Of a stretch of DNA of 64,000 bases, positions 15,370 through 26,400 are shown piece after piece. Every line of letters begins with the position of its first letter. The first letter of the stretch is position 1. Position numbers and translations under genes: made by a program. Where the stretch lies: assembly GCA_022768285.1 (NCBI GenBank), contig JALEMJ010000009.1, positions 1 to 64,000 of the forward strand, written 5' to 3'. The notes beneath the pieces are model-generated. The model saw only the letters and a list, made by a program, of their open reading frames with translations, did not search any database and had not been told where the DNA came from. This DNA comes from Aerococcus sp. Its GTDB lineage: Bacteria; Bacillota; Bacilli; Lactobacillales; Aerococcaceae.

Positions 15370-17553
15370 ATGCCTGAAACACCTCCGCAACGCAAGCGGC
15401 GGCATCAATCACCTAATGACATCAAAAAACAAGCGGCGAAACGTGCACCGCGCCAGCAGTCGCCGAAGAAACCAACGTCCCATCGTCAATCGACTAACAA
15501 GACGTCGGGGACGATTGAAAAACCGGAGAGTTTCTTTGAATACGTCAAATTTTATTTCAAGAAATTCCACATCATTAAATGGTTAGTGTTTATCGTATTG
15601 CTTCTAGGCTTCCTGTTCGAGGGGTACCTAATCGGAATGGCGAAGACCACGGACGTCGACAATCTGCAGGAGCGCTTGCAGGAAACGACGATGGTGAAGG
15701 ATCAGAATGGGAACGACCTCGGTAAATTATCCGGGGCGAATGGGACGTACGTTTCTATCGATCAGATCTCACCGGCCGTTCAGCAGGCGGTCGTATCGAC
15801 CGAGGACAAGCGCTTCTACAAGCACCACGGTTTCGATATTATCGGTATCGGACGTGCGATGGTCGGTTTATTGGTCAATCGCCAGATCAGTGGTGGGGGT
15901 TCGACATTGACACAACAGTTGGTGAAGAATTCCTTCCTGACGAATGAGCAGACGCTGCTCCGTAAATTTAAGGAATTATTTATTTCATTTGAAGTTGAAA
16001 AAGCATACTCAAAGGATCAAATCCTCGAAATGTACCTCAATAACACGTACTTCGGTAACGGGGCGTACGGAGTACAGGATGCGAGTGAGAAGTATTTCGG
16101 CAAACCGGCCGCTGACTTATCGCTCGCTGAAGGGGCTGTACTCGCCGGCGCTTTGAAGGGCCCGAGCATCTATAACCCGGTCGATGATTACAATAGTACG
16201 CTGGAGCGTCGCAACCTCGTCTTGCAATTAATGAACGAGAACGGCTTTATTGATGCGAATGCCATGCAGACCGCTGAAAATAGCGAAATGCCGCAGATGA
16301 ATAATAAATTGCCTAACGAAGAGAACCCTTACCAGTTCTACTTCGATGCGGTCATCGATGAAGCCAGCAACAAATTCGGTATTTCCGAAGAGGATCTCAT
16401 GCATAACGGCTACCAGATCACGACGAATCTGAATACTGCCTACCAAGATGTGCTGAATGACATCTATACAGATCGTTCGCAATTCCCGATCGGGCCGACC
16501 GGTGAACAAGCGCAGAGTGCCAGTGTTGTCCTTGATCCGTATACGGGCGGGGTCCTCGCCGTGGTTGGTGGAAATGATGGTCATACGTTCCGTGGATTCG
16601 ACCGTGCTACGCAAATGCGTCGTCAGCCGGGCTCAGTGATCAAACCGTTGAACGTCTACACTCCAGCATTGGAAGCTGGCTATACGCCGTTCGACATCGT
16701 ACCGGATGAAGTCAAGTCCTACGGTGCCGAGAAATATGCGCCGCAGAATCACGATTATACGACGGTCGGCGAGCTGTATCTCTGGCAAGCGCTCGCTCAG
16801 AGTAAGAATACCACGGCCGTCTGGTTAATGAACGAGATCGGTGTGGAGCCTGCGATGCATAAACTTGATGCATTTGGGATTCCATATACAGAGAGCGATA
16901 TGGCATTATCCAGTGCACTCGGTGGTTTCGAAAAAGGGGTATCCCCACTCGAAATAGCCAGCGCCTATACCGCATTCGTGAATAAGGGTAAACGTTCCGA
17001 ACCGTTCTTCATCAAGAGTATTACCGATGCGGATGGTAACGAAATCGTGAAGGATCAAACGCCGAAACAGAACAACGCAATCTCACCTGAAATTGCTGAA
17101 ACGATGAGCAGCGTGATGATGAACGTTTACCAGGCGGGTGGAACTGGCGCTGCCGCCGCACCGTACGGCCATCAAGTGGCAGGTAAAACCGGGACTGTTG
17201 AGACCGGCGAAAATATTCCGGGCGTGAATGACCAATGGTTTGTCGCATACACCCCGGATGTTGTGGTAACATCGTGGTACGGTTTCGATCAATCATCGGA
17301 TGAGAACTACATCTGGAATGGTAGTCCGATTTCTTCAGGATCGAATTTCCAGAAAATCATCCAAGGGGTACTCGACCAGTCGCCAGGAACACCGTTCGCT
17401 GTCCAAAACATTCAGGACAGCGCCGATAACCCTGAGATTGATCAGAATCCAGCCGTCGAAGGCGAAGAATCGTCGTCAGTCGTCGATACCATCAACGGTT
17501 GGATTGACCGCGGACGTGATACCGTGAATCGGTTTATCGATCAGTTCAGATAA
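15370..17553 (+). CDS. Class A penicillin-binding protein (bifunctional transglycosylase/transpeptidase)
   Basis: Polymerises and cross-links peptidoglycan. The 727-residue protein has a basic, proline-rich cytoplasmic tail (about 1-60), one membrane helix (about 67-90), a GT51 transglycosylase domain with EDKRFYKHHG and GGGSTLTQQL, and a transpeptidase domain. The latter carries the acyl-enzyme Ser422 in SVIK, a SKN motif (AQSKNTT) and KTG at 606-608. The C-terminal tail is acidic and low in complexity. AAAGGAGG precedes the ATG. It resembles PBP1a/PBP2a types; I do not assign a numbered symbol. Confidence 0.93.
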   Translation: MPETPPQRKRRHQSPNDIKKQAAKRAPRQQSPKKPTSHRQSTNKTSGTIEKPESFFEYVKFYFKKFHIIKWLVFIVLLLGFLFEGYLIGMAKTTDVDNLQERLQETTMVKDQNGNDLGKLSGANGTYVSIDQISPAVQQAVVSTEDKRFYKHHGFDIIGIGRAMVGLLVNRQISGGGSTLTQQLVKNSFLTNEQTLLRKFKELFISFEVEKAYSKDQILEMYLNNTYFGNGAYGVQDASEKYFGKPAADLSLAEGAVLAGALKGPSIYNPVDDYNSTLERRNLVLQLMNENGFIDANAMQTAENSEMPQMNNKLPNEENPYQFYFDAVIDEASNKFGISEEDLMHNGYQITTNLNTAYQDVLNDIYTDRSQFPIGPTGEQAQSASVVLDPYTGGVLAVVGGNDGHTFRGFDRATQMRRQPGSVIKPLNVYTPALEAGYTPFDIVPDEVKSYGAEKYAPQNHDYTTVGELYLWQALAQSKNTTAVWLMNEIGVEPAMHKLDAFGIPYTESDMALSSALGGFEKGVSPLEIASAYTAFVNKGKRSEPFFIKSITDADGNEIVKDQTPKQNNAISPEIAETMSSVMMNVYQAGGTGAAAAPYGHQVAGKTGTVETGENIPGVNDQWFVAYTPDVVVTSWYGFDQSSDENYIWNGSPISSGSNFQKIIQGVLDQSPGTPFAVQNIQDSADNPEIDQNPAVEGEESSSVVDTINGWIDRGRDTVNRFIDQFR

Positions 17554-17607
17554 CTTCGTTAGTTAATAGACACTATGCATGACAGCACAGAGAAAGGATA
17601 CAATACA

Positions 17608-17952
17608 GTGGCAAATATTTACGACACAATCAATGATCTCGAACGTCAGGTTCGTGAACTCGACGAATACGCAGCGCTCAAGGCAGCAATGGCGGATGTT
17701 CAGGCAGACGCTGAAGCTTCCGAGATTTACACGAAATTCCGCGACTTGCAGCAGGGCTTACAGGTCAAATTGCAGATGGGGCAAGAACCGACCGAAGACG
17801 AAATGAAACAAGCCCAAGAACTGCAGGAATCAATGACCAACAATGCGATCATCTCCGCATTGATGGAAAAAGAACAGCAGTTAAACCGCGTATTGAACGA
17901 TGTCAACAATGCGGTAACGAAGCCAATTCAAGAAATTTACGAACAGAAATAA
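17608..17952 (+). CDS. YlbF/YmcA family protein
   Basis: A 114-residue all-helical protein of the YlbF/YmcA/YheA family (DUF964). In Bacillus some members form the Y-complex that works with RNase Y; the role of this paralogue is not known. It shows a helical hairpin with a conserved FRDLQQGLQ segment and a Gln/Glu-rich C-terminal helix. The frame is open from 17575, but the GTG at 17608 (MANIYDTIND) follows GAGAAAGGA and matches the family's N-terminus. A strong terminator follows. Confidence 0.85.
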   Translation: MANIYDTINDLERQVRELDEYAALKAAMADVQADAEASEIYTKFRDLQQGLQVKLQMGQEPTEDEMKQAQELQESMTNNAIISALMEKEQQLNRVLNDVNNAVTKPIQEIYEQK

Positions 17953-17987
17953 TCGCATATTCGAGTACGCGAACGATTGTTCGAAAA

Positions 17988-18020
17988 AGTCGTGCCAAAT
18001 CAGTCGGCACGGCTTTTTTT
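17988..18020 (+). terminator. Terminator after the YlbF-family gene
   Basis: AGTCGTGCC/GGCACGGCT stem (one G-U pair) followed by seven T residues. Confidence 0.88.
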
Positions 18021-18032
18021 GATGCGTGAATA

Positions 18033-18041
18033 TGCTAGAAT
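18033..18041 (+). promoter_or_regulatory. Extended -10 promoter of yhaONM
   Basis: TGCTAGAAT lies 33 bases upstream of yhaO, just after the preceding terminator. No convincing -35 box is seen. Confidence 0.5.
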
Positions 18042-18074
18042 AAAGGGCGATATGGTTTAGAAAGGGTATTAGTA

Positions 18075-19346
18075 ATGATTCGCTTTGTACACGCAGCAGA
18101 TTTACATCTGGGACGGCCGATGCAACGGTTGCAGCACTTCGATCACGAGCTGAAACGTGTGCTGACAAACGCCGTCAATGATAGTTTCCAACATTTAATT
18201 GAAACTGCCATTAATGAAAAGGTTGATTTTGTCGTCTTTTCTGGTGATATTTATGATCAGCCGACCGGAGCACTCGCTGATCAATTACTTTTCAAACAGG
18301 GGATGGAACAGCTCGCCGATGCGGAAATACCGGTTTATCTCATTTTCGGTAACCACGACTATACAAGCCTCCAAGATCAACACGTCGATCTACCGGATAA
18401 CGTGCACATCTTCCCGGAAACGGTCGACACGTTGACTCTGGAAACGAAGAGTGGCGAGCGGGTCGCATTGTCGGGATTCAGCTACACGACACAGTGGATA
18501 ACAGATGACCGCGTGGCTGATTTTCCGATGCGCAATCAGGCCGTCGATTATCATATTGGTCTCTTGCATGGCGCGGCTTACACCGGTGAGACGACGCGTG
18601 ATCGCTATGCACCATTTAAGCCGGCTGACTTGGCGGCTCACCAGTACGACTACTGGGCACTCGGCCATATTCACGGGGCGCACCGTGTATTAGACGATAA
18701 TTCTGCTTGGTATGCCGGCAATATTCAGGGCACTCGAGCCAATGAAGTCGGTGCGAAAGGTGCGCTGCTCGTAACGATCGAACGCCACCGCCAGCCAACC
18801 GTCGAACCGTTTGAAACGACGGATTGGCAGTTTTATCCGATGACCGTTCCCCTCGATGCCGTTTCTGATATGGAAGGCTTGCGTATGGCGATTGAACAAG
18901 CCATGCGTAAGGTGGAGATTACGGCGAGCGATGAACAGCTGAATCTACTCGCTGACGTCACGCTACAAGTAACGAGCGATGACGGTGAGACCATTGCGAC
19001 CTACCACCGTTACGCGACGAACCTAGCGAATGAAGTGCGTCGCCGCTATCTTAGTAAATATCACAACGGCGGGAGCGATCGCTACGGTCACGTGATGCTG
19101 TTCGACCTGCATCTCGCACTTGAAACGGCAGAGGAAGCTGTCGCACTCCTGCCGTACGAACAGAAGATGGCACTCCAGCGCATCGAAACGTATCGCGACC
19201 CAGAAGTTTTTGAAACGTTAATCGAACCACTACTGAAGCATTCCGTATGGGTCAACCGCGTGTGGGCGCAGATCGATCATGAACAGATGATCGCCGATGT
19301 CGTGTCCTACGCTGAACAGCGCCTATTAATGGATGATGAATCGTAA
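18075..19346 (+). CDS. yhaO: YhaO-type DNA repair metallophosphoesterase
   Basis: SbcD/Mre11-like nuclease subunit. The 423-residue protein has the calcineurin-type metal-binding motifs in order: AADLHLG (D9, H11), FSGDIYDQ, FGNHDY, LLHGA and ALGHIHG. A C-terminal capping region follows. Together with yhaN downstream it forms an SbcCD-like pair. Its DNA substrate in Firmicutes is not established. It heads a three-gene operon whose order (yhaO, yhaN, yhaM) matches Bacillus and its relatives. Confidence 0.92.
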   Translation: MIRFVHAADLHLGRPMQRLQHFDHELKRVLTNAVNDSFQHLIETAINEKVDFVVFSGDIYDQPTGALADQLLFKQGMEQLADAEIPVYLIFGNHDYTSLQDQHVDLPDNVHIFPETVDTLTLETKSGERVALSGFSYTTQWITDDRVADFPMRNQAVDYHIGLLHGAAYTGETTRDRYAPFKPADLAAHQYDYWALGHIHGAHRVLDDNSAWYAGNIQGTRANEVGAKGALLVTIERHRQPTVEPFETTDWQFYPMTVPLDAVSDMEGLRMAIEQAMRKVEITASDEQLNLLADVTLQVTSDDGETIATYHRYATNLANEVRRRYLSKYHNGGSDRYGHVMLFDLHLALETAEEAVALLPYEQKMALQRIETYRDPEVFETLIEPLLKHSVWVNRVWAQIDHEQMIADVVSYAEQRLLMDDES

Positions 19347-19368
19347 AGCATCGGAAGGATAACAGCTT

Positions 19369-22125
19369 ATGTACATCTCAAAAATTGATATTTACAGTTA
19401 CGGAAAATTTATTAATCAGTCGTACAACCTGAGCGATGGCTTAACCGTGTTCGAAGGTGTTAACGGTTCCGGTAAGTCCACGCTCATGAGTTTTATCATC
19501 AGTGTAATGTTCGGCTTCCCCGACATGCGCCGTCGCGACCAACGTGCCTATGATACCAACCCGCACGCCGTCTACGGTGGGAAACTATGGTTGAACGAAA
19601 CGGATTACGGTGACGTCCAGATCGAACGCACCAAAGTCAACGGCAAACAGTCGCTGCACTTCTTTGATGAAGAAGGCGAGCGTCACGATGTCGAAGATTT
19701 CGATTTTCTCTTCAAACGTATTACGCGCGATGATTTCACCAACCTGTTCAGTTTCTCGGAAGATGAACTGTTACAGTTTGTGTGGAGCGATAATCAGGCA
19801 TTGCAGCAGAATATCGCGGAATTGACCACGAACGGTCATCAGCAGATCATGCATAACATCGTGCCGAAACTGCAGCGCGAGGCGGACGATATCTATCTGC
19901 CGAATGGTCAGAAACCGACATTAAACCAACAACTCTCAGCCTTAGAAGCAGAGAACGAAACGCTCGAAGATGACGAACGAGAAGAATCGCATTACTTCGA
20001 ATTGAAGGCTGAGCTCCAGTCACTCAATGACAAGTTGATCCAGCTCGAACAAACGCGCAAAGACTTAAACCAAAAGACGGTCGACTTGCAGGTGGCGGAT
20101 CAGCAGTCAGATCTCGTGCGCCAGTTCCGTGAAGCTGATCAGGCAATCGCGAACTACAACTTCATCGGCTTCAGCGATGAGGATTACAACCGCTATGCGC
20201 AACTCACCGAGCGCCAGCAACAATTAAAAGCCCGACGTGAGCAGCTCGACAGCAGTTCAGACCGTGCGGCGTCCGCAACGACGAATGATACGTTGAGTGA
20301 CGGCGTGCAGTGGATTATCGATCATCAGAATATCAGTGCGGATATGGTCGCTGAAGCGCGCGCCTATCGTCAGTTTGCGAACGAGGATTCTGAGATTCAC
20401 GATCAGATCGTGCAGAAACGCTATCGCGAGCGCTCCTTACTGGCAGCGTTGGGTATTCAGTCCATCGATGAACTGCCGGAGCCGTTGAGTGAAGACGAGA
20501 ATAACGCCTGGCTCGAGCGCAAGAAGGATATCGACAATCGTCGCGTGTTCTATCAGAACACGAAATCTGGCCTCGAAAACCTCCAACAACAGCGCACCGA
20601 TCTGAGTGAAGAGCGTAAAGAAGTCATGCAGGACTACGATGACTTCAAGGAATACGTCCCGAACCTCATTACCAGCTGGATCAAGACGTTCGGTTGGATT
20701 CTGCTCGGTATCGGCGGAGTATTGATCGTCCTATTCCTCTTCACACAACGGAATTTCCTCATCGGTAGTGGGATTGCTTCTCTCGTCCTCGGTGCCTTAT
20801 TCGCCGTGTTCGGTTGGTATCAGAGTTCGAAAGGCAAACGTTTCGCAGAGAACGAGGACAAGAACTACCGCCTGGACATTCGCGATATCGACAGCGAGCG
20901 CGCCGAACTGCAGCGCCGCATTGACGACCAGAACGATCAGCTGAAAGAACTCGAAGAACAGTCGAGTGCTTTCAATCAGGATGTCAAAGATCTCGTCAAA
21001 TCTAAGGGTGGTTCCGAGTCCATCGCACCGCTCGTGTGGCTACAGACAGACTACGCCGACCAGATTCGCCAGATTGAATCCGATATCGCAGATCTCGTTC
21101 AATCCTCTGGCGTCGGTCGCTTCTCCAAAGGTCACGAAGACCTCTGGGACGACTACCAGGATGCGCTGGACAGCGATCGCTTCTCTATGGATGTGGTGTA
21201 TCGCACGTTCGAAGATCAATATGCGGAGGCGAAGCAGTACATCGGGGACCATCAGTTCGAACTGAAATCACAGGAACAGTATCAACAGGACAGTCGCCAA
21301 CTCGATCGCGAAGAAGATCGTGTGGTCGATCAACTCGCTGACTTGATGCTGCAGTACGACTACGATGACTTCTCATTCTTCGAAGCTGATATCGAGAAGG
21401 AACATCGCATGGCCGATCAGAAACGCGAGCGCGATCGCCTCAAACAGCAGTTGAACGAAGCGGTCATGACGTATAACCTGTCCGATCAGACGATTGACGA
21501 ACAGATCACTGCGAACCAGGATCGCCTCGGTGACATCAACACGCAGGTTAATCAAACCGTTAATGACATCGCGCGCCTCAACCAGCAGATCGACGACCTC
21601 GAGCATCGCGGTCTCGTCGATGATCAAAAACAAAAAATGCGCGATGCCCTCGATGGCGTCTACGAATCATCCGTTGACTGGGCGAGTCGTCAGCTGGCGA
21701 TTGATGCCTTGACGAGTCAGGTCAGCGACTTCGGGAGCGATCAGTCGCAGGCGGTATTGTCGCAGGCGGGCCGTTACTTGAACCGCCTCTCAGACGGGCG
21801 ATTGGAGAAACTCGTCTTCAACGATAAACAGCTCGCGCTCGTCATTGATGGTGAAACGCGCGATGCGATTCAGTTATCGCGCGGGGAGCGCCTGCTCCTC
21901 TTCCTTGCCTTGCGCTTTGCCTTTATCGATACGGTGCTTCCGGATCAGGAACTTCCGATTATTATCGATGAAGCTTTCGCACATCTCGACGATGATACGC
22001 GCGAAGCCGTCTACAACTTACTCGAGGAACGCGCAATGCAGGGGCAGGTGCTCCTCTTCACCCACGATCAGCGCATTGAGGACTGGGTCGATCGCGAACA
22101 TCTGACCATTCTCAATCGTGAGTAG
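19369..22125 (+). CDS. yhaN: YhaN-type SbcC/Rad50-like AAA ATPase
   Basis: A 918-residue SMC-like ATPase. Walker A is EGVNGSGKST near residue 29. Long coiled coils (about 185-420 and 500-780) flank an unusual hydrophobic hairpin near residues 442-490 (WILLGIGGVLIVLFLF and LVLGALFAVFGWY), as known for YhaN. The C-terminal half carries the ABC signature LSRGERLLLFLALR and Walker B PIIIDEAFAHLD. The membrane hairpin suggests a membrane-tethered complex with YhaO, unlike cytosolic SbcC. It is followed directly by yhaM. Confidence 0.92.
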   Translation: MYISKIDIYSYGKFINQSYNLSDGLTVFEGVNGSGKSTLMSFIISVMFGFPDMRRRDQRAYDTNPHAVYGGKLWLNETDYGDVQIERTKVNGKQSLHFFDEEGERHDVEDFDFLFKRITRDDFTNLFSFSEDELLQFVWSDNQALQQNIAELTTNGHQQIMHNIVPKLQREADDIYLPNGQKPTLNQQLSALEAENETLEDDEREESHYFELKAELQSLNDKLIQLEQTRKDLNQKTVDLQVADQQSDLVRQFREADQAIANYNFIGFSDEDYNRYAQLTERQQQLKARREQLDSSSDRAASATTNDTLSDGVQWIIDHQNISADMVAEARAYRQFANEDSEIHDQIVQKRYRERSLLAALGIQSIDELPEPLSEDENNAWLERKKDIDNRRVFYQNTKSGLENLQQQRTDLSEERKEVMQDYDDFKEYVPNLITSWIKTFGWILLGIGGVLIVLFLFTQRNFLIGSGIASLVLGALFAVFGWYQSSKGKRFAENEDKNYRLDIRDIDSERAELQRRIDDQNDQLKELEEQSSAFNQDVKDLVKSKGGSESIAPLVWLQTDYADQIRQIESDIADLVQSSGVGRFSKGHEDLWDDYQDALDSDRFSMDVVYRTFEDQYAEAKQYIGDHQFELKSQEQYQQDSRQLDREEDRVVDQLADLMLQYDYDDFSFFEADIEKEHRMADQKRERDRLKQQLNEAVMTYNLSDQTIDEQITANQDRLGDINTQVNQTVNDIARLNQQIDDLEHRGLVDDQKQKMRDALDGVYESSVDWASRQLAIDALTSQVSDFGSDQSQAVLSQAGRYLNRLSDGRLEKLVFNDKQLALVIDGETRDAIQLSRGERLLLFLALRFAFIDTVLPDQELPIIIDEAFAHLDDDTREAVYNLLEERAMQGQVLLFTHDQRIEDWVDREHLTILNRE

Positions 22126-22134
22126 GTGAGCGAG

Positions 22135-23100
22135 ATGGCAGATTTACCACGCATTAACGACTACCCGGTCGGCGAGCATTTCGAAGTGTTCGTGCTCATC
22201 AAGAACGCTGAACTCAAAACCGACCGCAACGGCAATAACTATCTTGCCTTTACGTTCCAGGACAAATCCGGGTCGATCAACGGTATGCACTGGAATGTTA
22301 CTGATCGCGACATCGAACAGTTCAAACCGGGCGCCATCGTTCGACTCAAGGGCTACCGCGAACTCTACAACGGCAATCCGCAAGCGCGCATTCAGGACAT
22401 GCGCCTCAAACGTCCCGATGAAGCGAAGGAAATTGCGGATTTCCTAGAGGATGCCCCAGAACCGAAGGATGAAATGATGGTAGAGTTCAAGAAGTACCTC
22501 CAGGCCATCACGAATGATAAAATCCAAGCGATCGTTCGCGACCTCCTGAATCAGAATGCGCAAGCGTTCTTCGACTATCCGGCCGCCAAAACGATTCACC
22601 ACGCCTATCCAGGTGGGCTCGCCTTCCACACGCTCTCGATCCTCCATCTCTGCGAAGCCGTCGTCAATCAGTATGAAGGCATTAACCAGAGCCTGTTGTA
22701 CGGCGGGGCGATCCTCCACGACATGGCCAAAGTCATCGAATTCAGCGATCCTCTGACCGCGGAATACACCTTCCAGGGCAAACTTATCGGGCATATCAGC
22801 CTGATTGCTGAGAAAGTCAGCCTGACCGCCGAAAAACTCGGCTATGACCAGGATGACGAAGCGGTTGTATTACTGAAGCACATGGTCCTCGCGCACCACG
22901 GCAAACATGAGTACGGCAGTCCGGTATTGCCACAGCTTATGGAGGCGGAGATCCTCCATCATATCGACGACCTCGATGCCGATATGAACCAGTTATTGAA
23001 GGCAAAATCACAAACTGAACCCGGCGAATTCTCTCAGCGACTATTCGCCATGGGCAACAGGGCGTTCTATCGACCGAGTAATGAATTTAATCAGAGATAA
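22135..23100 (+). CDS. yhaM: 3'-5' exoribonuclease YhaM
   Basis: Trims short RNA ends and also acts on single-stranded DNA in characterised homologues. The 321-residue protein has an N-terminal OB-fold (about residues 10-90) and an HD domain with HHAYPGGLAFHT, LHDMAK and LAHHGKHEYGSP motifs that bind the metals. I prefer the ATG at 22135 (AGGTGAG just upstream); a GTG at 22126, immediately after the yhaN stop, is an in-frame alternative. Last gene of the yhaONM operon, closed by a strong terminator. Confidence 0.92.
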   Translation: MADLPRINDYPVGEHFEVFVLIKNAELKTDRNGNNYLAFTFQDKSGSINGMHWNVTDRDIEQFKPGAIVRLKGYRELYNGNPQARIQDMRLKRPDEAKEIADFLEDAPEPKDEMMVEFKKYLQAITNDKIQAIVRDLLNQNAQAFFDYPAAKTIHHAYPGGLAFHTLSILHLCEAVVNQYEGINQSLLYGGAILHDMAKVIEFSDPLTAEYTFQGKLIGHISLIAEKVSLTAEKLGYDQDDEAVVLLKHMVLAHHGKHEYGSPVLPQLMEAEILHHIDDLDADMNQLLKAKSQTEPGEFSQRLFAMGNRAFYRPSNEFNQR

Positions 23101-23105
23101 CCTAT

Positions 23106-23147
23106 AAAATCCCAGTACGTATCCGTTATCACGTACTGGGATTTTTT
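23106..23147 (+). terminator. Terminator of yhaONM
   Basis: A 15-base-pair stem (AAAATCCCAGTACGT and its complement) around a ten-base loop, with a T run. It marks the left edge of the accessory islet. Confidence 0.93.
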
Positions 23148-23258
23148 CACAATACGGTGTACTTTTACATTAATTGCAAGCAATCGATTTATATTGATTC
23201 ACAATATCAGATTAGAATGTTTTTATTTAACATTTGTAAATATTTTTAAACGGTTATA

Positions 23259-23287
23259 TTGACAACCTTATCTTTGACTAATAATAT
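23259..23287 (+). promoter_or_regulatory. Promoter of the YSIRK adhesin
   Basis: A perfect TTGACA, a 17-base spacer and TAATAT. Transcription would start near 23294, leaving an untranslated leader of about 140 bases rich in A and T. The surrounding 23148-23436 holds no gene. Confidence 0.78.
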
Positions 23288-23436
23288 AAATATATAGGCA
23301 ATTTTAGATGCATTGTGAATATTATCTAAACTGTGATGTGAGTAATAATACTTTGTGATTTTTGGAGGAAGTATTTAATCTATCCTCATATCATAATGCC
23401 TGTTTGAATGTTATATGTTTTATAAGGAGGTTTTCT

Positions 23437-26400
23437 ATGGTCGGCAAGAAAAATTTCAAGCTACTGAGAGAACGCGATGCACAGCGTTTCTACCGTTATG
23501 CAATTAAGCGTCTTTCAGTGGGCGTAGCTTCTGTTGCCGTGTCTGCTGGTTTGCTATTTGTATCTAATGGCATCAGTGTGCACGCAGCAGAAGTCACTGA
23601 TAGCCAAGTCAACGAATCCTTTGTTGATAATAATGTAACCGTTTCAGAAATCGAGGAGGGGGGGGGTACGACGATTCGCTATTACTCGATGAAGTAGATA
23701 GCGAAGTCGACGCTCCTGAATCTGAAACAGAAACTAATGATGTCGTTAGTGATGATTCTGAAGCTGTTCAAGTAGAAAATGAACAGAAAGAAATACCATC
23801 TGTTTCTGAAGAAAAACGTGAAGTTTCATCTGAGGAAACAGATGCACAAATCGAAGAAGATTCACAAGCAGAAGAATCTTCTCAAACAGTTGAAACACCT
23901 GAACAAGCATCAGAACCTCAAAAAGAAGTAGCGGAACAACCAGCTATTTCTGATGATGTACAGCGTGTTGAGCAAACGCTTCCTCAAGAAGCAACTGCAC
24001 CTGAATATCTAGAACTCCCATCAAGCATTTCTCCGGATGCCACTTTCCATGACTTGTTAGAGAGTGATGACCCAGCTGTCAAAGAATGGTTAGGTCAAAT
24101 TGGTGTAGAAAACTTCGACACTTTAGATTTAAATCAAGAAGCAAAAGATGCCTTAGTTGCTTATGTGACGCGTGATAAACGTGTATTACCATTTATTAAC
24201 TTTGCAGTAACAGAAGCAACAGGCCAGAATATTAATGATAATGTTACAGTAAGTAACGTGAAATTTAGTGATAGCTTAGTAAAACCTAATGAAGGTGGAA
24301 ATGTAAGGTTATCATTTAATTTCTCAGTAAATCAGCGAATTAATGCTGGTGATTATATCACCTTAGAATTGCCGAATGAAGTAGATGCCTATGGTACAGG
24401 TAATGGCCGTGCAGATGCGCTGGGATTTGATCTTTATAATGCGGCGGGTATAAAAATTGCTGACGTTGTGTTTGATCAAAATAACCTTAACAGTCTAAAT
24501 ATTATTTTCAATGATGAAGCTGCTGAACGTGCAAATATTACAGCTGGTATCGAAATGACTGTGTTTATTAATCGTGAACGCGTTACAAAAAATGCAACGC
24601 TTGACTTGAATTTTGATATCGCAGGTCAAACGTATACTCATCGTGCTGTAGTAGATTATGGTAAATACGATTCGAATGGTGTAGCAAATACTAAATCGAT
24701 GATTGTTCAAGTTGATCGTGATGAAGGCGATACAGATTTTACTGCAATCTCTTATATCAATCCCCTAAAATATGACGCAAAGGACACGGTCGTAGAGCTG
24801 ACAGTTCAAGACCGAAATGGTGGTTCTAGTTCGTTCGATAATATTCGTATCTATAAAACTGATGGACAACCAATTGCTGATAGTTTTAGCAAGAATATTG
24901 TAGGACAAGATGTTACTGCTCAATTTAGAGACGCTATTCGCAGTGAAGGCGACTTTATTTCAATAACGTTGGGTAATATTACAGATACTTATATTATTGT
25001 TGCAGAAGGATCTGCTGACAGTGATGGAGCTGACATACTTTATCAATCCGAGATGTTCGGTACTAGCTCTGTTGGTCGGAGAACCGCATATTATTGGCAA
25101 GCTTCTGATGTGCCGTACGATGTAGGTGGTTCTGCTGATGGTGATGTAGTTCGTGGCACTTTTACTGAATTACATACTTACATCACAAAAAATGAAGATG
25201 GAAGCATCGTTGATTGTTTCGTAGAAGACGGTAACAACCAATCTGGTACACTTTCCGATCAATACGTTACAGAAAAACGTGATAAAGACGGTTACACATT
25301 AGTTGATGTTTTTGGTACAGGCGAAGGGGTTAAATACTCTGAAGAGGGTATCCGTACAAGTGGTAACTTCACTGGTGAACCTTTACATGTAGAATACGTT
25401 TACGAAAAGACAATCGAGACAGAAAAATTCTTCAGCATTGGTGACTATGTCTGGGTTGATAATGGTGATGGTATCCAAGGTGGCGAAGGTGACCGCGGTC
25501 TTGAAGGTGTAACTGTCACATTAACAAATGAAGACGGCGAAGTTCAAACGCAGAAGACCAATGCTAACGGTGAATACAAGTTCACAGACTTGAAACCGGG
25601 TTACTATACGATTAACTTCGAAACACCAGAAGGCTACCGTCCAGTCATTACTGGTCAGGGAACCAAAGAAACGGACTCTAACGGTACGCAGTTGCTCCTT
25701 AACCTCAAGGATGATAACTTAACTATCGACTCTGGTTTCGTCAAAGAAGAAGTAGCACCAATCTACAACTACGAAATGACAGTTGAAGATGAACCTTACG
25801 ACATCGAAAGCACTGAAAACAAAGATCTCGAACCAAACAGCATTAAATTGGTTCAAAGTGGTGAAGATGGACGTATCCGCTACATCTACAAATACGATTC
25901 TTCTAAAGACTATCCAAAACGTGAAGATGGTCAGAGTGAAGCGGAATACTTCAAGGAATACTTTACTGAAGTTGACAGTCACGTAGAAAAAGTTAGTGTC
26001 CCAGCACAGATTGAATACAACTTCGACAAACCTGTTCAGGACATCGAAAACAATGACGATGGCACTGTAACAGTTATCTTCCAAGATGGTGATACTAAGG
26101 TTATTGAATTACCTGAACCAGAAGCACCTAAAGGCGATACTATTGAGGTCGATCGCACTAATGAAGCCAATGGTGAATACGTCATTATTATTAAAGGTCC
26201 AGATGGCGAAATTAAAGAAACCATCCCTGTGAAAAATGGTGAGAATGGTGTAACACCACATATCGGAGAAAACGGAAACTGGTTCATTGGAACGGTTGAT
26301 ACTGGTATTAAAGCTCAGGGCCCACAAGGTCCTCAGGGTGAGCCAGGTAAAGACGGTAACAGCGTTAAGATTGAACCTAACGAAGACGGTACATTTGATG

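Noticed and set aside
19369..22125. SbcC of the classical SbcCD complex
   Set aside because: The membrane hairpin in the middle of the protein and the yhaO-yhaN-yhaM order identify the YhaN group instead.
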